A DNA stretch of 64,000 nt. Origin: DASUGC01 sp035606665. Lineage in GTDB: Bacteria; Acidobacteriota; Vicinamibacteria; Vicinamibacterales; SCN-69-37. Location of the stretch: contig DATNEY010000019.1 in the NCBI GenBank assembly GCA_035606665.1, positions 62,001 through 126,000 on the forward strand, read 5' to 3'. The position numbers and the translations under genes were made by a program. Under the pieces are notes generated by a model that was given only the letters and a program-made list of their open reading frames with translations, did no database searches and was not told the origin of the DNA. Positions 57,312 through 64,000 of this stretch are shown piece by piece. Each line of letters begins with the position of its first letter. Within the stretch, counting starts at the first letter, position 1.

Positions 57312-58703
57312 GTGTCTGAAGGGCCACTCCAGCACCTCCTGCTGGTCGACGACGAGAACGGCTTCCGTGAAGTGATCGCCGAGCGCCTCGGCGAGTCCGG
57401 CTACCGCGTCGAGCAGGCCGCCACGGGCGAAGCCGCCCTCGAGCGGCTCAACGAATTCGCCTTCGATATCGTCATTACGGACCTCCGGCTGCCCGGCGTT
57501 GACGGCCGCCAGATCCTGGACGAAGCCTTCGCCCGCTACCCGGACATCATCGCCATCGTTATTACTGGTTTCGGCGGCGTTCGAGAGGCGGTCGAGGTGA
57601 CTCGCCTTGGCGCCGAGGGTTTTCTGACCAAGCCCTTTCAATACGAAGAGCTCGTCCACGCCCTCAACACAGCGATTGAAAAGCGTCGTCTCAAGGCCGA
57701 GAACGCCTACCTGCGCGCCCAGCTGCAGGACCGCTTCAAGATCGACGGCATCATCGGGAAGACACCGGTGATGATGGAGCTGTTCGAATTGCTCCGGACG
57801 GTGGCTGTGACGCCGAGCACCGTGCTCGTGACCGGCGAGACCGGTACGGGTAAGGAACTGGCAGCGCGAGCGCTGCACGACGCAAGCCCCCGGCACAATC
57901 AGAAGTTCGTCGCGATCAACTGCAGCGCGATACCAGAGACATTGCTCGAGGCGGAACTCTTCGGACACGTCCGCGGTGCGTTCACCGGCGCGATCGCGAA
58001 TAGACCAGGCCGCGTCGAACAGGCCCATCGCGGCACGCTGTTCCTTGACGAGGTCGGGACGATGAGCCCGGCCCTCCAGTCCAAGTTGCTGCGTGTGCTG
58101 CAATCGAGGGAGTTCGAGCGCGTCGGCGACTCGCAGACGATACGAGTCGATGTCCGGGTCGTCGCGGCCACGAACTCGGATCTGAAGAAGATGGTGGCCA
58201 AAGGCGAGTTCCGCGAGGATCTCTACTATCGACTCAACGTGATTCCGATCAGGATTCCCGCGCTCCGCGAGCGACGCGCTGACATTCCGCTGCTGGCGCA
58301 GGCTTTCCTCGATCGGTTCTCGAAGGAATCGGTGCCTGCTCGAGGAAAGGTGACGCCCTCGCAGGACGCGCAGCAGGCGTTGATGGCATACGACTGGCCC
58401 GGCAACGTCCGCCAGCTCGAGAACGTGATCGAGCGGGCGTTCGCGTTGTCGCCCGGCCGGCACCAGATTCATGCGTCGGATCTGCCGCCGGAGCTGCAGC
58501 GGCTGCCGGTGAGCGTGGACCCGGCGGACTACGTGCTGCCGGACATCGGGCTCGATCTCGATCTGACGGTGGCGCGCTTCGAGCACACGCTGATCCAGAG
58601 GGCACTCGAACGAACGTCAGGCAACAAGCGGCAGGCGGCGGACCTGCTGAAAGTGAAACGAACGACGCTCATCGAAAAGCTGAAGCGACTGGAGAGGTAC
58701 TGA
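57312..58703 (+). CDS. NtrC-family sigma-54-dependent response regulator
   Basis: A 463-aa protein from a GTG. The receiver domain (about 8-120) has the phospho-Asp in ITDLRLPGVDG (near 57) and a Lys in LTKPF. The AAA+ domain has Walker A GETGTGKE, the sigma-54 contact loop GAFTGA (near 222), Walker B GTLFLDEVG and FREDLYYRLNVIPIRIPALR. The C-terminal Fis-type helix-turn-helix is LERTSGNKRQAADLLKVKRT. With all motifs intact it should activate sigma-54 promoters when phosphorylated. Its kinase is not obvious; the hybrid kinase at 54077 and the DHp-like protein are candidates. Confidence 0.92.
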   Translation: MSEGPLQHLLLVDDENGFREVIAERLGESGYRVEQAATGEAALERLNEFAFDIVITDLRLPGVDGRQILDEAFARYPDIIAIVITGFGGVREAVEVTRLGAEGFLTKPFQYEELVHALNTAIEKRRLKAENAYLRAQLQDRFKIDGIIGKTPVMMELFELLRTVAVTPSTVLVTGETGTGKELAARALHDASPRHNQKFVAINCSAIPETLLEAELFGHVRGAFTGAIANRPGRVEQAHRGTLFLDEVGTMSPALQSKLLRVLQSREFERVGDSQTIRVDVRVVAATNSDLKKMVAKGEFREDLYYRLNVIPIRIPALRERRADIPLLAQAFLDRFSKESVPARGKVTPSQDAQQALMAYDWPGNVRQLENVIERAFALSPGRHQIHASDLPPELQRLPVSVDPADYVLPDIGLDLDLTVARFEHTLIQRALERTSGNKRQAADLLKVKRTTLIEKLKRLERY

Positions 58704-58704
58704 C

Positions 58705-59397
58705 GTGCCCATGGACCGTTCGTTCTGGATCATCGTGGATGGCACCGTGCCGACGGCGTTTCGAGCGCCGAAGCGCGAGGATCTCCTGCCCACGCTCCAT
58801 CAACTTCAGCGGACGCAACCGACAGTGACGCTCGTGTGGTTCGAACGCGGACGCACGTGGGCATCGCCTGAAGAAGCACGCGCGGACCAGGAGCGCCGCC
58901 GGAAACTCGCGCGCGAGCGCAAGGACACGTGGCGGCCTGGCGGCGCGCACGTCGATCCTCGCGCGAAGTACAAGATCACGCGGGACGAGAAGCGCGCGCG
59001 GTTCAAGAAACGCGCGACATTCGAACGGCAGCGATCCGAGAGCGATGCACCGCCCCCGCCGCGCCGTGACAGACCGTTCGGTAGCAAGCCGCCCGGCGCC
59101 AAACCGTACGGTCGAAAGCCGTTCGGATCGAGACCGCCCGGCGACCGACCGTTCGGATCGCGGCCGCAGGGCGATCGACCGTTTGGCAGCAGACCGCCTG
59201 GCGACCGACCGCGCGGCGACCGACCGTTCGGTAAGCGGCCGCCGCGATCGTCTGACGGCAGTGGCGGTGGATCTGGACGGGATGAGAAACGCCCGTGGCG
59301 TCCGAGTAAGCCGGGCGGTTGGGCGCCGCGAGGCCGGCCGAAGAGTCCATGGAGACCGAAGGGTCCGCGCGGACCAAAAGGCGGCGGAGGCCGCTAG
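58705..59397 (+). CDS. Basic low-complexity protein with DRPFGSRPPG repeats
   Basis: A 230-aa protein from a GTG with GGAGAGG 7 nt upstream. Residues 1-60 look folded (SFWIIVDGTVPTAFRAPKRE, VTLVWFERGRTW). The rest is disordered: a Lys/Arg-rich charged stretch, then about seven degenerate repeats of RPFGS(R/K)PPGD, then Gly/Pro/Arg-rich sequence ending KGGGGR. Such tails are usual in RNA-binding or condensate-forming proteins. I know no named family for it. It starts 1 nt after the NtrC-type gene, suggesting co-expression. Its stop shares the CTAG tetranucleotide with the convergent dusB stop. Confidence 0.7.
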   Translation: MPMDRSFWIIVDGTVPTAFRAPKREDLLPTLHQLQRTQPTVTLVWFERGRTWASPEEARADQERRRKLARERKDTWRPGGAHVDPRAKYKITRDEKRARFKKRATFERQRSESDAPPPPRRDRPFGSKPPGAKPYGRKPFGSRPPGDRPFGSRPQGDRPFGSRPPGDRPRGDRPFGKRPPRSSDGSGGGSGRDEKRPWRPSKPGGWAPRGRPKSPWRPKGPRGPKGGGGR

Positions 59398-60464
59398 CCG
59401 GCCAGAGTAACCGGAGGCCGGGTCTTGAGGCCCGGCGCTCCATCGAAGAACGTGGCGATGATGTCGCGCAGCTGCTGGATGGACTCGGCGGAATTGATCG
59501 CGATTCGAAGCTGGCTGCCGCCTTCCAGGCCCTTGGTGTACCAGGAGCCAAGCGCGCGCAGCTTGTTGATGACCCAGCGCTCGCGACCGCGCGCCTGTGG
59601 CGCGGGTGCCGCGTCAACGAGCGAATGCCGGAAACCGGCCGCTTCGTCCACCCGCTCCTTGAGGAGCAAGTCGATGTAGTTCAGCAGAAAATCGCCGCGC
59701 TCGGCCAGAGGCGTCGGCACGATCGCCCTGCCGCGGCGCGCTTCTGCCGCCTGCGAAAAGATCCAGGGGTTCCTCAGAGCGCCACGGCCCACGAGCACGC
59801 CGCTCACAGCCGAATCAGCCATCCGGCCGAGAATCTGGCCCGGCTCGATGCAATCACCGGAACCGAAGACCGGGATGCTGATCGACTCGGCGACCTGATT
59901 GATGAGGCTCCAGTCGGACTCGCCCGTATAGGACTGCGCCGCCGTACGTCCGTGCACCGCGACCGCCGCGGCGCCTGCGTCCTCGACCATTCTGGCCAGG
60001 GTGGGAGCGTTGATTTCGTGCTCGTTCCAGCCTGCACGCATCTTCACCGTGACAGGAATCTTCACAGCGTCGGCCATCGCCTTCACGACGCCGGCGGCGT
60101 GCCCCGGTTCGCGCATCAGGCTGCAACCGGCGTTGTGCTTCGCGATCTTGGGCACGGGGCAGCCCATGTTGATGTCGATGATGTCGGCGCCGAGACTCTC
60201 GACAATCTGCGCCGCTTCGGCCATCACCTTCGGATCGCCGCCAAAGATTTGAATGGAGACCGGGCGTTCTTCTTCGGTGTATTCGGCGTACTCGAGCGTG
60301 CGGTCGATCCCGCGCACGAGGCCTTCGGAGCTGACCATTTCGGTGACGACGAGGCCGCAGCCGCCGTGGCGTTTCACGAGACGGCGGAACGCCGTGTCCG
60401 TCATGCCCGCCATCGGGGCGAGCGCGACGGGATGCTCGATCTCGACGTTGCCGATCTTGATCAC
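59394..60464 (-). CDS. dusB: tRNA-dihydrouridine synthase (DusB-like)
   Basis: A 356-aa FMN-dependent TIM-barrel enzyme that reduces uridine in the tRNA D-loop. I start it at the GTG reading VIKIGNVEIEHPVALAPMAG, which overlaps the stop of the upstream isomerase gene (GTGA). Motifs are APMAGMTDTAFRRL, DINMGCPVPKIAKHNAGC (catalytic Cys in MGCP), VTVKMRAGW, VHGRTAAQSYTG and FGSGDC. The longer open frame upstream is out of context. Located downstream of the SurA-like gene in the mfd operon. Confidence 0.9.
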   Translation of the reverse strand: MIKIGNVEIEHPVALAPMAGMTDTAFRRLVKRHGGCGLVVTEMVSSEGLVRGIDRTLEYAEYTEEERPVSIQIFGGDPKVMAEAAQIVESLGADIIDINMGCPVPKIAKHNAGCSLMREPGHAAGVVKAMADAVKIPVTVKMRAGWNEHEINAPTLARMVEDAGAAAVAVHGRTAAQSYTGESDWSLINQVAESISIPVFGSGDCIEPGQILGRMADSAVSGVLVGRGALRNPWIFSQAAEARRGRAIVPTPLAERGDFLLNYIDLLLKERVDEAAGFRHSLVDAAPAPQARGRERWVINKLRALGSWYTKGLEGGSQLRIAINSAESIQQLRDIIATFFDGAPGLKTRPPVTLAG

Positions 60465-61582
60465 AGGCCGGTCTTCGCGCGCTTCGCCTGGGCCGTCTCG
60501 AACATCTTCTTGTAGGTGTCGTCCTTCCACTCGATGAGCGCCTGCGTGCGCAGCTTGACGAGGAACTTTTCCCTCTCCGTATCGAGCCTGGATTCGTAGA
60601 TTCTGTTGGCGATCTCGTTTCGCATCTTGTCGAACGGCTCGGCTTCGGCTTCGGTGCGCGCCTCGAGCTTGAAGATGCGATAGCCATTACCCAACCGGAG
60701 CACGTCCGTCACATCGCCGGGCTTGAGTTTCGCGACCGCGGCGCCGACCGTCGGTGTCAACTCCTCGACCAGCATCGGGCCGACGATGCCGCTCTTGTCT
60801 TTCGTGCCGCCCTCGGACGCTTCTTTCACCAGTGCCGCAAAGTCCTCGCCCTTGAGGGCACGAGCGCGGATGGCGTCGATCTTCGCCTTCGCCGCCTCAT
60901 CCTTCGCGACGTTGATCGTGGCCTGGCCGCCAACCGTGTCGGTGGGAATCGAGACCAGGATCTCGCGCAGCGTTACTGTCGGCGGCTTCATGAACTCGTT
61001 GGGATGCGCCTTGTAGTACTGCCGCGCTTCCTCTTCAGTCAGCTGCAGGTTCTTCATGATCTCGCGCCGCTCGACCTGGTCCTTGAAGTACTGGCGCTCG
61101 AAGTTCTGCCGAAGCTGATCCATCGTTATTCCAGCGTCTTTCATCGCAACCTGAAACTGCTGGTCGTCGAGCTTATTGGCTTTCTTGAGATTCTCGAGGC
61201 CCATCTTGAAATACTCTTCCGTGAACTTCATGCCCATCTCGCGGCCGAACTGAACAATGAGCAGCTCGTCTATCTTCTCCGAGAGGATCCGGGGCGTGAT
61301 CTCGCTCAGCGCCTTTATCAGTCCAGCGTCGGTCACAAGATCCCGCGGCGAAGTGATCCGGGCGTTCTGCTCTTGTTGAAGAGTCTCGATCTGAATCCGC
61401 TCCAGCTCGGACTGCGTGAGGATCTCGCCATTCACCTTGACGATGACCTTTTCGAGGATCAGGCTCTGTCCCTGCGCGGGCGCAGATTGGGGTGCTGGCG
61501 GAGCTGACTGCGCCCCGGCTTGGGGAACGGCGGCCATCACCAGCATCACGACAGCAATAACGACGGGGCGAACTCGCATCAT
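60461..61582 (-). CDS. Exported PpiC/SurA-type peptidyl-prolyl cis-trans isomerase
   Basis: A 373-aa protein starting at one of two consecutive ATGs, with a signal peptide (VVIAVVMLVMAAVPQAGAQ). A SurA-like N-terminal helical chaperone region follows (about 45-205: VNGEILTQSELERIQIETLQ), then a parvulin domain (about 215-315: ILVSIPTDTVG, FAALVKEASEGGT, GIVGPMLVEELTP). It would fold or escort outer-membrane proteins, plausible in a cell with many TonB receptors. Encoded between mfd and dusB on the same strand. Confidence 0.85.
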   Translation of the reverse strand: MMRVRPVVIAVVMLVMAAVPQAGAQSAPPAPQSAPAQGQSLILEKVIVKVNGEILTQSELERIQIETLQQEQNARITSPRDLVTDAGLIKALSEITPRILSEKIDELLIVQFGREMGMKFTEEYFKMGLENLKKANKLDDQQFQVAMKDAGITMDQLRQNFERQYFKDQVERREIMKNLQLTEEEARQYYKAHPNEFMKPPTVTLREILVSIPTDTVGGQATINVAKDEAAKAKIDAIRARALKGEDFAALVKEASEGGTKDKSGIVGPMLVEELTPTVGAAVAKLKPGDVTDVLRLGNGYRIFKLEARTEAEAEPFDKMRNEIANRIYESRLDTEREKFLVKLRTQALIEWKDDTYKKMFETAQAKRAKTGL

Positions 61583-61620
61583 AAGTGACTCAGAATCAAC
61601 ATTTTACACCGCGCGGTTGC

Positions 61621-61673
61621 GTAGGGCGGCCCTCCAGGGCCACCGGGCGCGCCGGGCCTAAAGGCAGGCCTAC
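61621..61673. repeat. GTAG/CTAC-bordered double palindrome (family copy 4)
   Basis: Stem around GGCGGCCCT / AGGGCCACC then stem around GCCGGGCCT / AGGCAGGC, bordered by GTAG and CTAC. The terminal CTAC supplies the TAG stop of mfd (minus strand). Same family as 4722-4799 and 29573-29625. Confidence 0.8.
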
Positions 61674-64000
61674 ACCGTCAAACTGTGACTCAACTGCCCG
61701 AGCACATCGGCAAGACGCTCGAACAGGCCGCCGGGCTGGGCCGGATCTAGCGGATCCACCGCCAGAATCTCGTCCTTCGTGAAGCCGGGCGCGACGCCGG
61801 CCGACGCTCGTGCGGTCCACCATGAACCACCGGGAGCGCCGTCCGGCATGCGATGGGACTCCAGCCGGCGTGATTCGGCCGGAGCGGGAGCCGGACGAAC
61901 GAGCCGCACGCCGGAGGGCCGCGACGATTGAGAGACCGATCCCGCGGGCCTCAGCCGCTGCGCGTCCAGGTCCAGCTTCAGGACCGCGGGCGGCAGGAGG
62001 GTCAGATCCCCGCGCGTCTGCACCAGCTTCAGCACCATCGCGGGATCGAGCCTGGCATCCTGCCGGAACTTGAGGACGACAATCTGGCCCTCGCGGTCGA
62101 CGCTTTCAAGCCCAAGCTTGTCGGACACCAGCCGCACTCGCGAGTACTCCGCGAGGTTCACCACCGTCGCTGGCGGCGCGCCGTAGCGATCCTTCAGCTC
62201 CGCGAGGATCTGATCCACTTCGTCGAGCGATCGGGCATTGGCGAGCCGGCGGTAAGCAGAGAGCCGCTGGTTCATGTCGGGGATGTACTCCTCCCCGATG
62301 CGGAGATTGAGCCTGAGGTTGACCGCTGCACGGCGCTCGTCCTCGAGATCCTCGCCCTTGAGTTCCCGAATCGTGTCCTCGAGCAGCTTCACGTACATGT
62401 CGAAACCGACGGCCTCGATGTGGCCGCTCTGCTCTCCGCCAAGCAGATTGCCGGCGCCGCGGATTTCGAGATCGAGGGCGGCGATCCTGAAGCCGCTGCC
62501 CAGGTCGCTGAACTCCCGAATGGCCGCCAGTCGTCGTCGCGCGACCGGCGAGAGCGTCTGCTCGGGCGGAATCATGAGGTAGGCGTATGCACGGCGATCG
62601 GAACGGCCGACGCGGCCGCGGAGTTGATACAGCTGCGCGAGGCCGTACCGATCCGCCCGGTTCACGATGATCGTGTTCGCGTTCGGGATATCGAGCCCGT
62701 TCTCGACAATGGTGGTCGCTACGAGCACGTCGAACTGGTGCGCGACGAAGCCCACCATCACCTTCTCGAGCTCGTCCTCGCCCATCTGGCCGTGTCCGAT
62801 CGCCAGCTTCGCCTCAGGCACCAGCCGGCGGACCAGATTGGCAACCGAGAAGATCGACTCGACGCGATTGTGGACGAAGAAGACCTGGCCACCGCGCTCG
62901 AGCTCCGTGCGGATCGCGCGGCCGATGACGTCGGCGTCGAACTTGACGACGTGCGTCTGGATCGACAGCCGATCGCGTGGGGGCGTTTCGATCACCGACA
63001 TGTCACGAATACCGGCGAGCGACATGTTCAATGTCCTCGGAATCGGCGTCGCCGTCATCGTCAGCACGTCGACTTTCTTGCGCATCTGCTTGATGCGCTC
63101 CTTGTGCGTGACGCCGAAGCGCTGCTCCTCGTCGACCACCAGCAACCCGAGATCGCGGAACGAGACGTCCTTGGACAGCAATCGATGCGTGCCGACGATG
63201 ATGTCGAGATCTCCGCTTGCGAGCCGCGCGATGATTTCCTTCTGCTCTGTCTTGGTCCGGAATCGGCTGATCATCTCCGCCTTGACCGGGAAGCCGGCGA
63301 ATCGCGACTGGATCGTTCGCAGGTGCTGAAACGCGAGCACCGTGGTCGGCGCGAGAACGGCAACCTGTTTGCCGTCCATCACGACCTTGAAGGCCGCGCG
63401 CATGGCGACTTCCGTCTTGCCGTATCCAACGTCGCCGCACAGCAGGCGGTCCATGGGCGTCGCGGATTCGAGATCGCGCGTGATGTCGGCGATGGCCGTC
63501 TGTTGATCGGGAGTCAGGTCGTACTGGAACGCGTCGCCGAACTCCTGCTGCCAGTGCGAGTCGGGCGTGAACGCATGTCCGGCCACGGCTTTACGCGCCG
63601 CGTAGAGCTTGAGAAGCTCTTCCGCCATGTCGCGCATCGCCTTCTTGACGCGTGATTTGGCCTTCTCCCATGTCGTGCCACCGAGTTTGTCCAGGGCAGG
63701 CGCGGCGCCGCCCGTGTACTTCTGGACGAGGTCGAGCCGCTCGAGGGGCACGAACAGCTTGTCTTCACCGGCGTAGCGGAGCTCCATGAACTCCTGCTCC
63801 GCCATGCCGGCGCCCGCCGCGAGTTTCTTCAGGCCGACGAAACGGCCGATGCCGTTGTCGACATGCACCACCAGATCGCCGACCTTGAGGTCGCGGAAGT
63901 CCGACAGGAACGTACGTGTCGCCGACTTTCGGCGCTCGGCCGATCGAAACTCCTCTTCGAAGAGATCGGACTCGGCGAAGATCGTCAGCCCGGCATCGCG
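61670..64000 (-). CDS. mfd: Transcription-repair coupling factor Mfd, C-terminal part (5' end outside window)
   Basis: The frame is open to the right edge; 776 residues are visible. It begins in the RNA-polymerase-interacting region (LKVGDLVVHVDNGIGRFVGL), continues through the superfamily 2 translocase (GDVGYGKTEVA, APTTVLAFQH, DEEQRFGV, TMTATPIPRTLNM, QLRGRVGRSDRRAYAYL) and ends with the TRCF C-terminal domain. Mfd removes stalled RNA polymerase at DNA lesions and recruits UvrA. After the TRCF domain the last 90 or so residues are a Ser/Arg/Pro-rich, poorly conserved extension. It is the upstream gene of mfd - surA-like - dusB. Confidence 0.95.
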   Translation of the reverse strand, partial: RDAGLTIFAESDLFEEEFRSAERRKSATRTFLSDFRDLKVGDLVVHVDNGIGRFVGLKKLAAGAGMAEQEFMELRYAGEDKLFVPLERLDLVQKYTGGAAPALDKLGGTTWEKAKSRVKKAMRDMAEELLKLYAARKAVAGHAFTPDSHWQQEFGDAFQYDLTPDQQTAIADITRDLESATPMDRLLCGDVGYGKTEVAMRAAFKVVMDGKQVAVLAPTTVLAFQHLRTIQSRFAGFPVKAEMISRFRTKTEQKEIIARLASGDLDIIVGTHRLLSKDVSFRDLGLLVVDEEQRFGVTHKERIKQMRKKVDVLTMTATPIPRTLNMSLAGIRDMSVIETPPRDRLSIQTHVVKFDADVIGRAIRTELERGGQVFFVHNRVESIFSVANLVRRLVPEAKLAIGHGQMGEDELEKVMVGFVAHQFDVLVATTIVENGLDIPNANTIIVNRADRYGLAQLYQLRGRVGRSDRRAYAYLMIPPEQTLSPVARRRLAAIREFSDLGSGFRIAALDLEIRGAGNLLGGEQSGHIEAVGFDMYVKLLEDTIRELKGEDLEDERRAAVNLRLNLRIGEEYIPDMNQRLSAYRRLANARSLDEVDQILAELKDRYGAPPATVVNLAEYSRVRLVSDKLGLESVDREGQIVVLKFRQDARLDPAMVLKLVQTRGDLTLLPPAVLKLDLDAQRLRPAGSVSQSSRPSGVRLVRPAPAPAESRRLESHRMPDGAPGGSWWTARASAGVAPGFTKDEILAVDPLDPAQPGGLFERLADVLGQLSHSLTV

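Overview
The window is high-GC bacterial chromosome and most resembles an Acidobacteriota genome, probably of the Vicinamibacteria type. The grounds are the Oar-like TonB-dependent receptors with carboxypeptidase-regulatory N-termini, a VWFA-related acidobacterial-type domain protein (TIGR03436-like), BlaR1-like M56 peptidases fused to the soil-associated TIGR03435 domain, Gly/Arg-rich loops in exported proteins, and many short palindromic intergenic repeats. This assignment is an inference from gene families, not from a marker gene. I saw no rRNA, tRNA, transposase, phage gene or CRISPR array.

Layout. 1-12.7 kb (+) is a pectin/uronate utilisation locus. It holds a truncated KduI/IolB-type isomerase, a KdgF-like cupin, KduD, an Nramp-fold transporter that lacks the metal-ligand residues, KDPG aldolase and KDG kinase, mostly joined by 4-nt stop/start overlaps. 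These are followed by an outer-membrane receptor, a pectin methylesterase-pectate lyase fusion and a second pectate-lyase-like protein with a C-terminal LamG-like domain. Together they cover uptake, depolymerisation and conversion to pyruvate plus glyceraldehyde-3-phosphate. 12.7-27.3 kb is mixed metabolism: aminotransferase, AI-2E-family permease, a Tat-exported double VOC protein, a PQQ dehydrogenase, glycine C-acetyltransferase-like enzyme, a membrane SpoIIE-type phosphatase, an M1-like peptidase, an isolated NuoG and DsbD.

27.5-44.4 kb (-) is the most unusual part. Four tandem two-gene modules each consist of a BlaI-type repressor translationally coupled to an M56 membrane metallopeptidase whose periplasmic sensor is one or two TIGR03435 domains. 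Each module has its own palindromic operator of different sequence next to a TTGAC-type -35 box. The most downstream module runs with gaps of 3 and 1 nt into an Oar-like TonB receptor and a VWFA-domain protein, giving a probable four-gene operon. No beta-lactamase is present.

44.4-64 kb holds a lipid-kinase-like protein, a membrane GAF protein, a secreted protein of unknown function, a GAF-GAF-SpoIIE phosphatase, FabZ, an EamA permease, a YhaM-like nuclease, an SDR, a PCYCGC lipoprotein, a hybrid histidine kinase, a sigma-28-like factor, a stand-alone DHp-like domain protein beside a small HTH protein, an NtrC-type regulator, a basic low-complexity protein, DusB, a SurA/PpiC-type isomerase and the C-terminal part of Mfd.

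Non-coding structure is rich. There are two copies of a long GGGGTCAGAC palindrome (one inside a signal-peptide coding region), several GTAG...CTAC-bordered palindromic repeats (one forms the N-terminus of an exported protein), 7-10 bp tandem arrays in gene junctions, an 84-bp duplicated sequence, and -10-like hexamers 7-13 nt before start codons that suggest leaderless or very short-leader transcripts.
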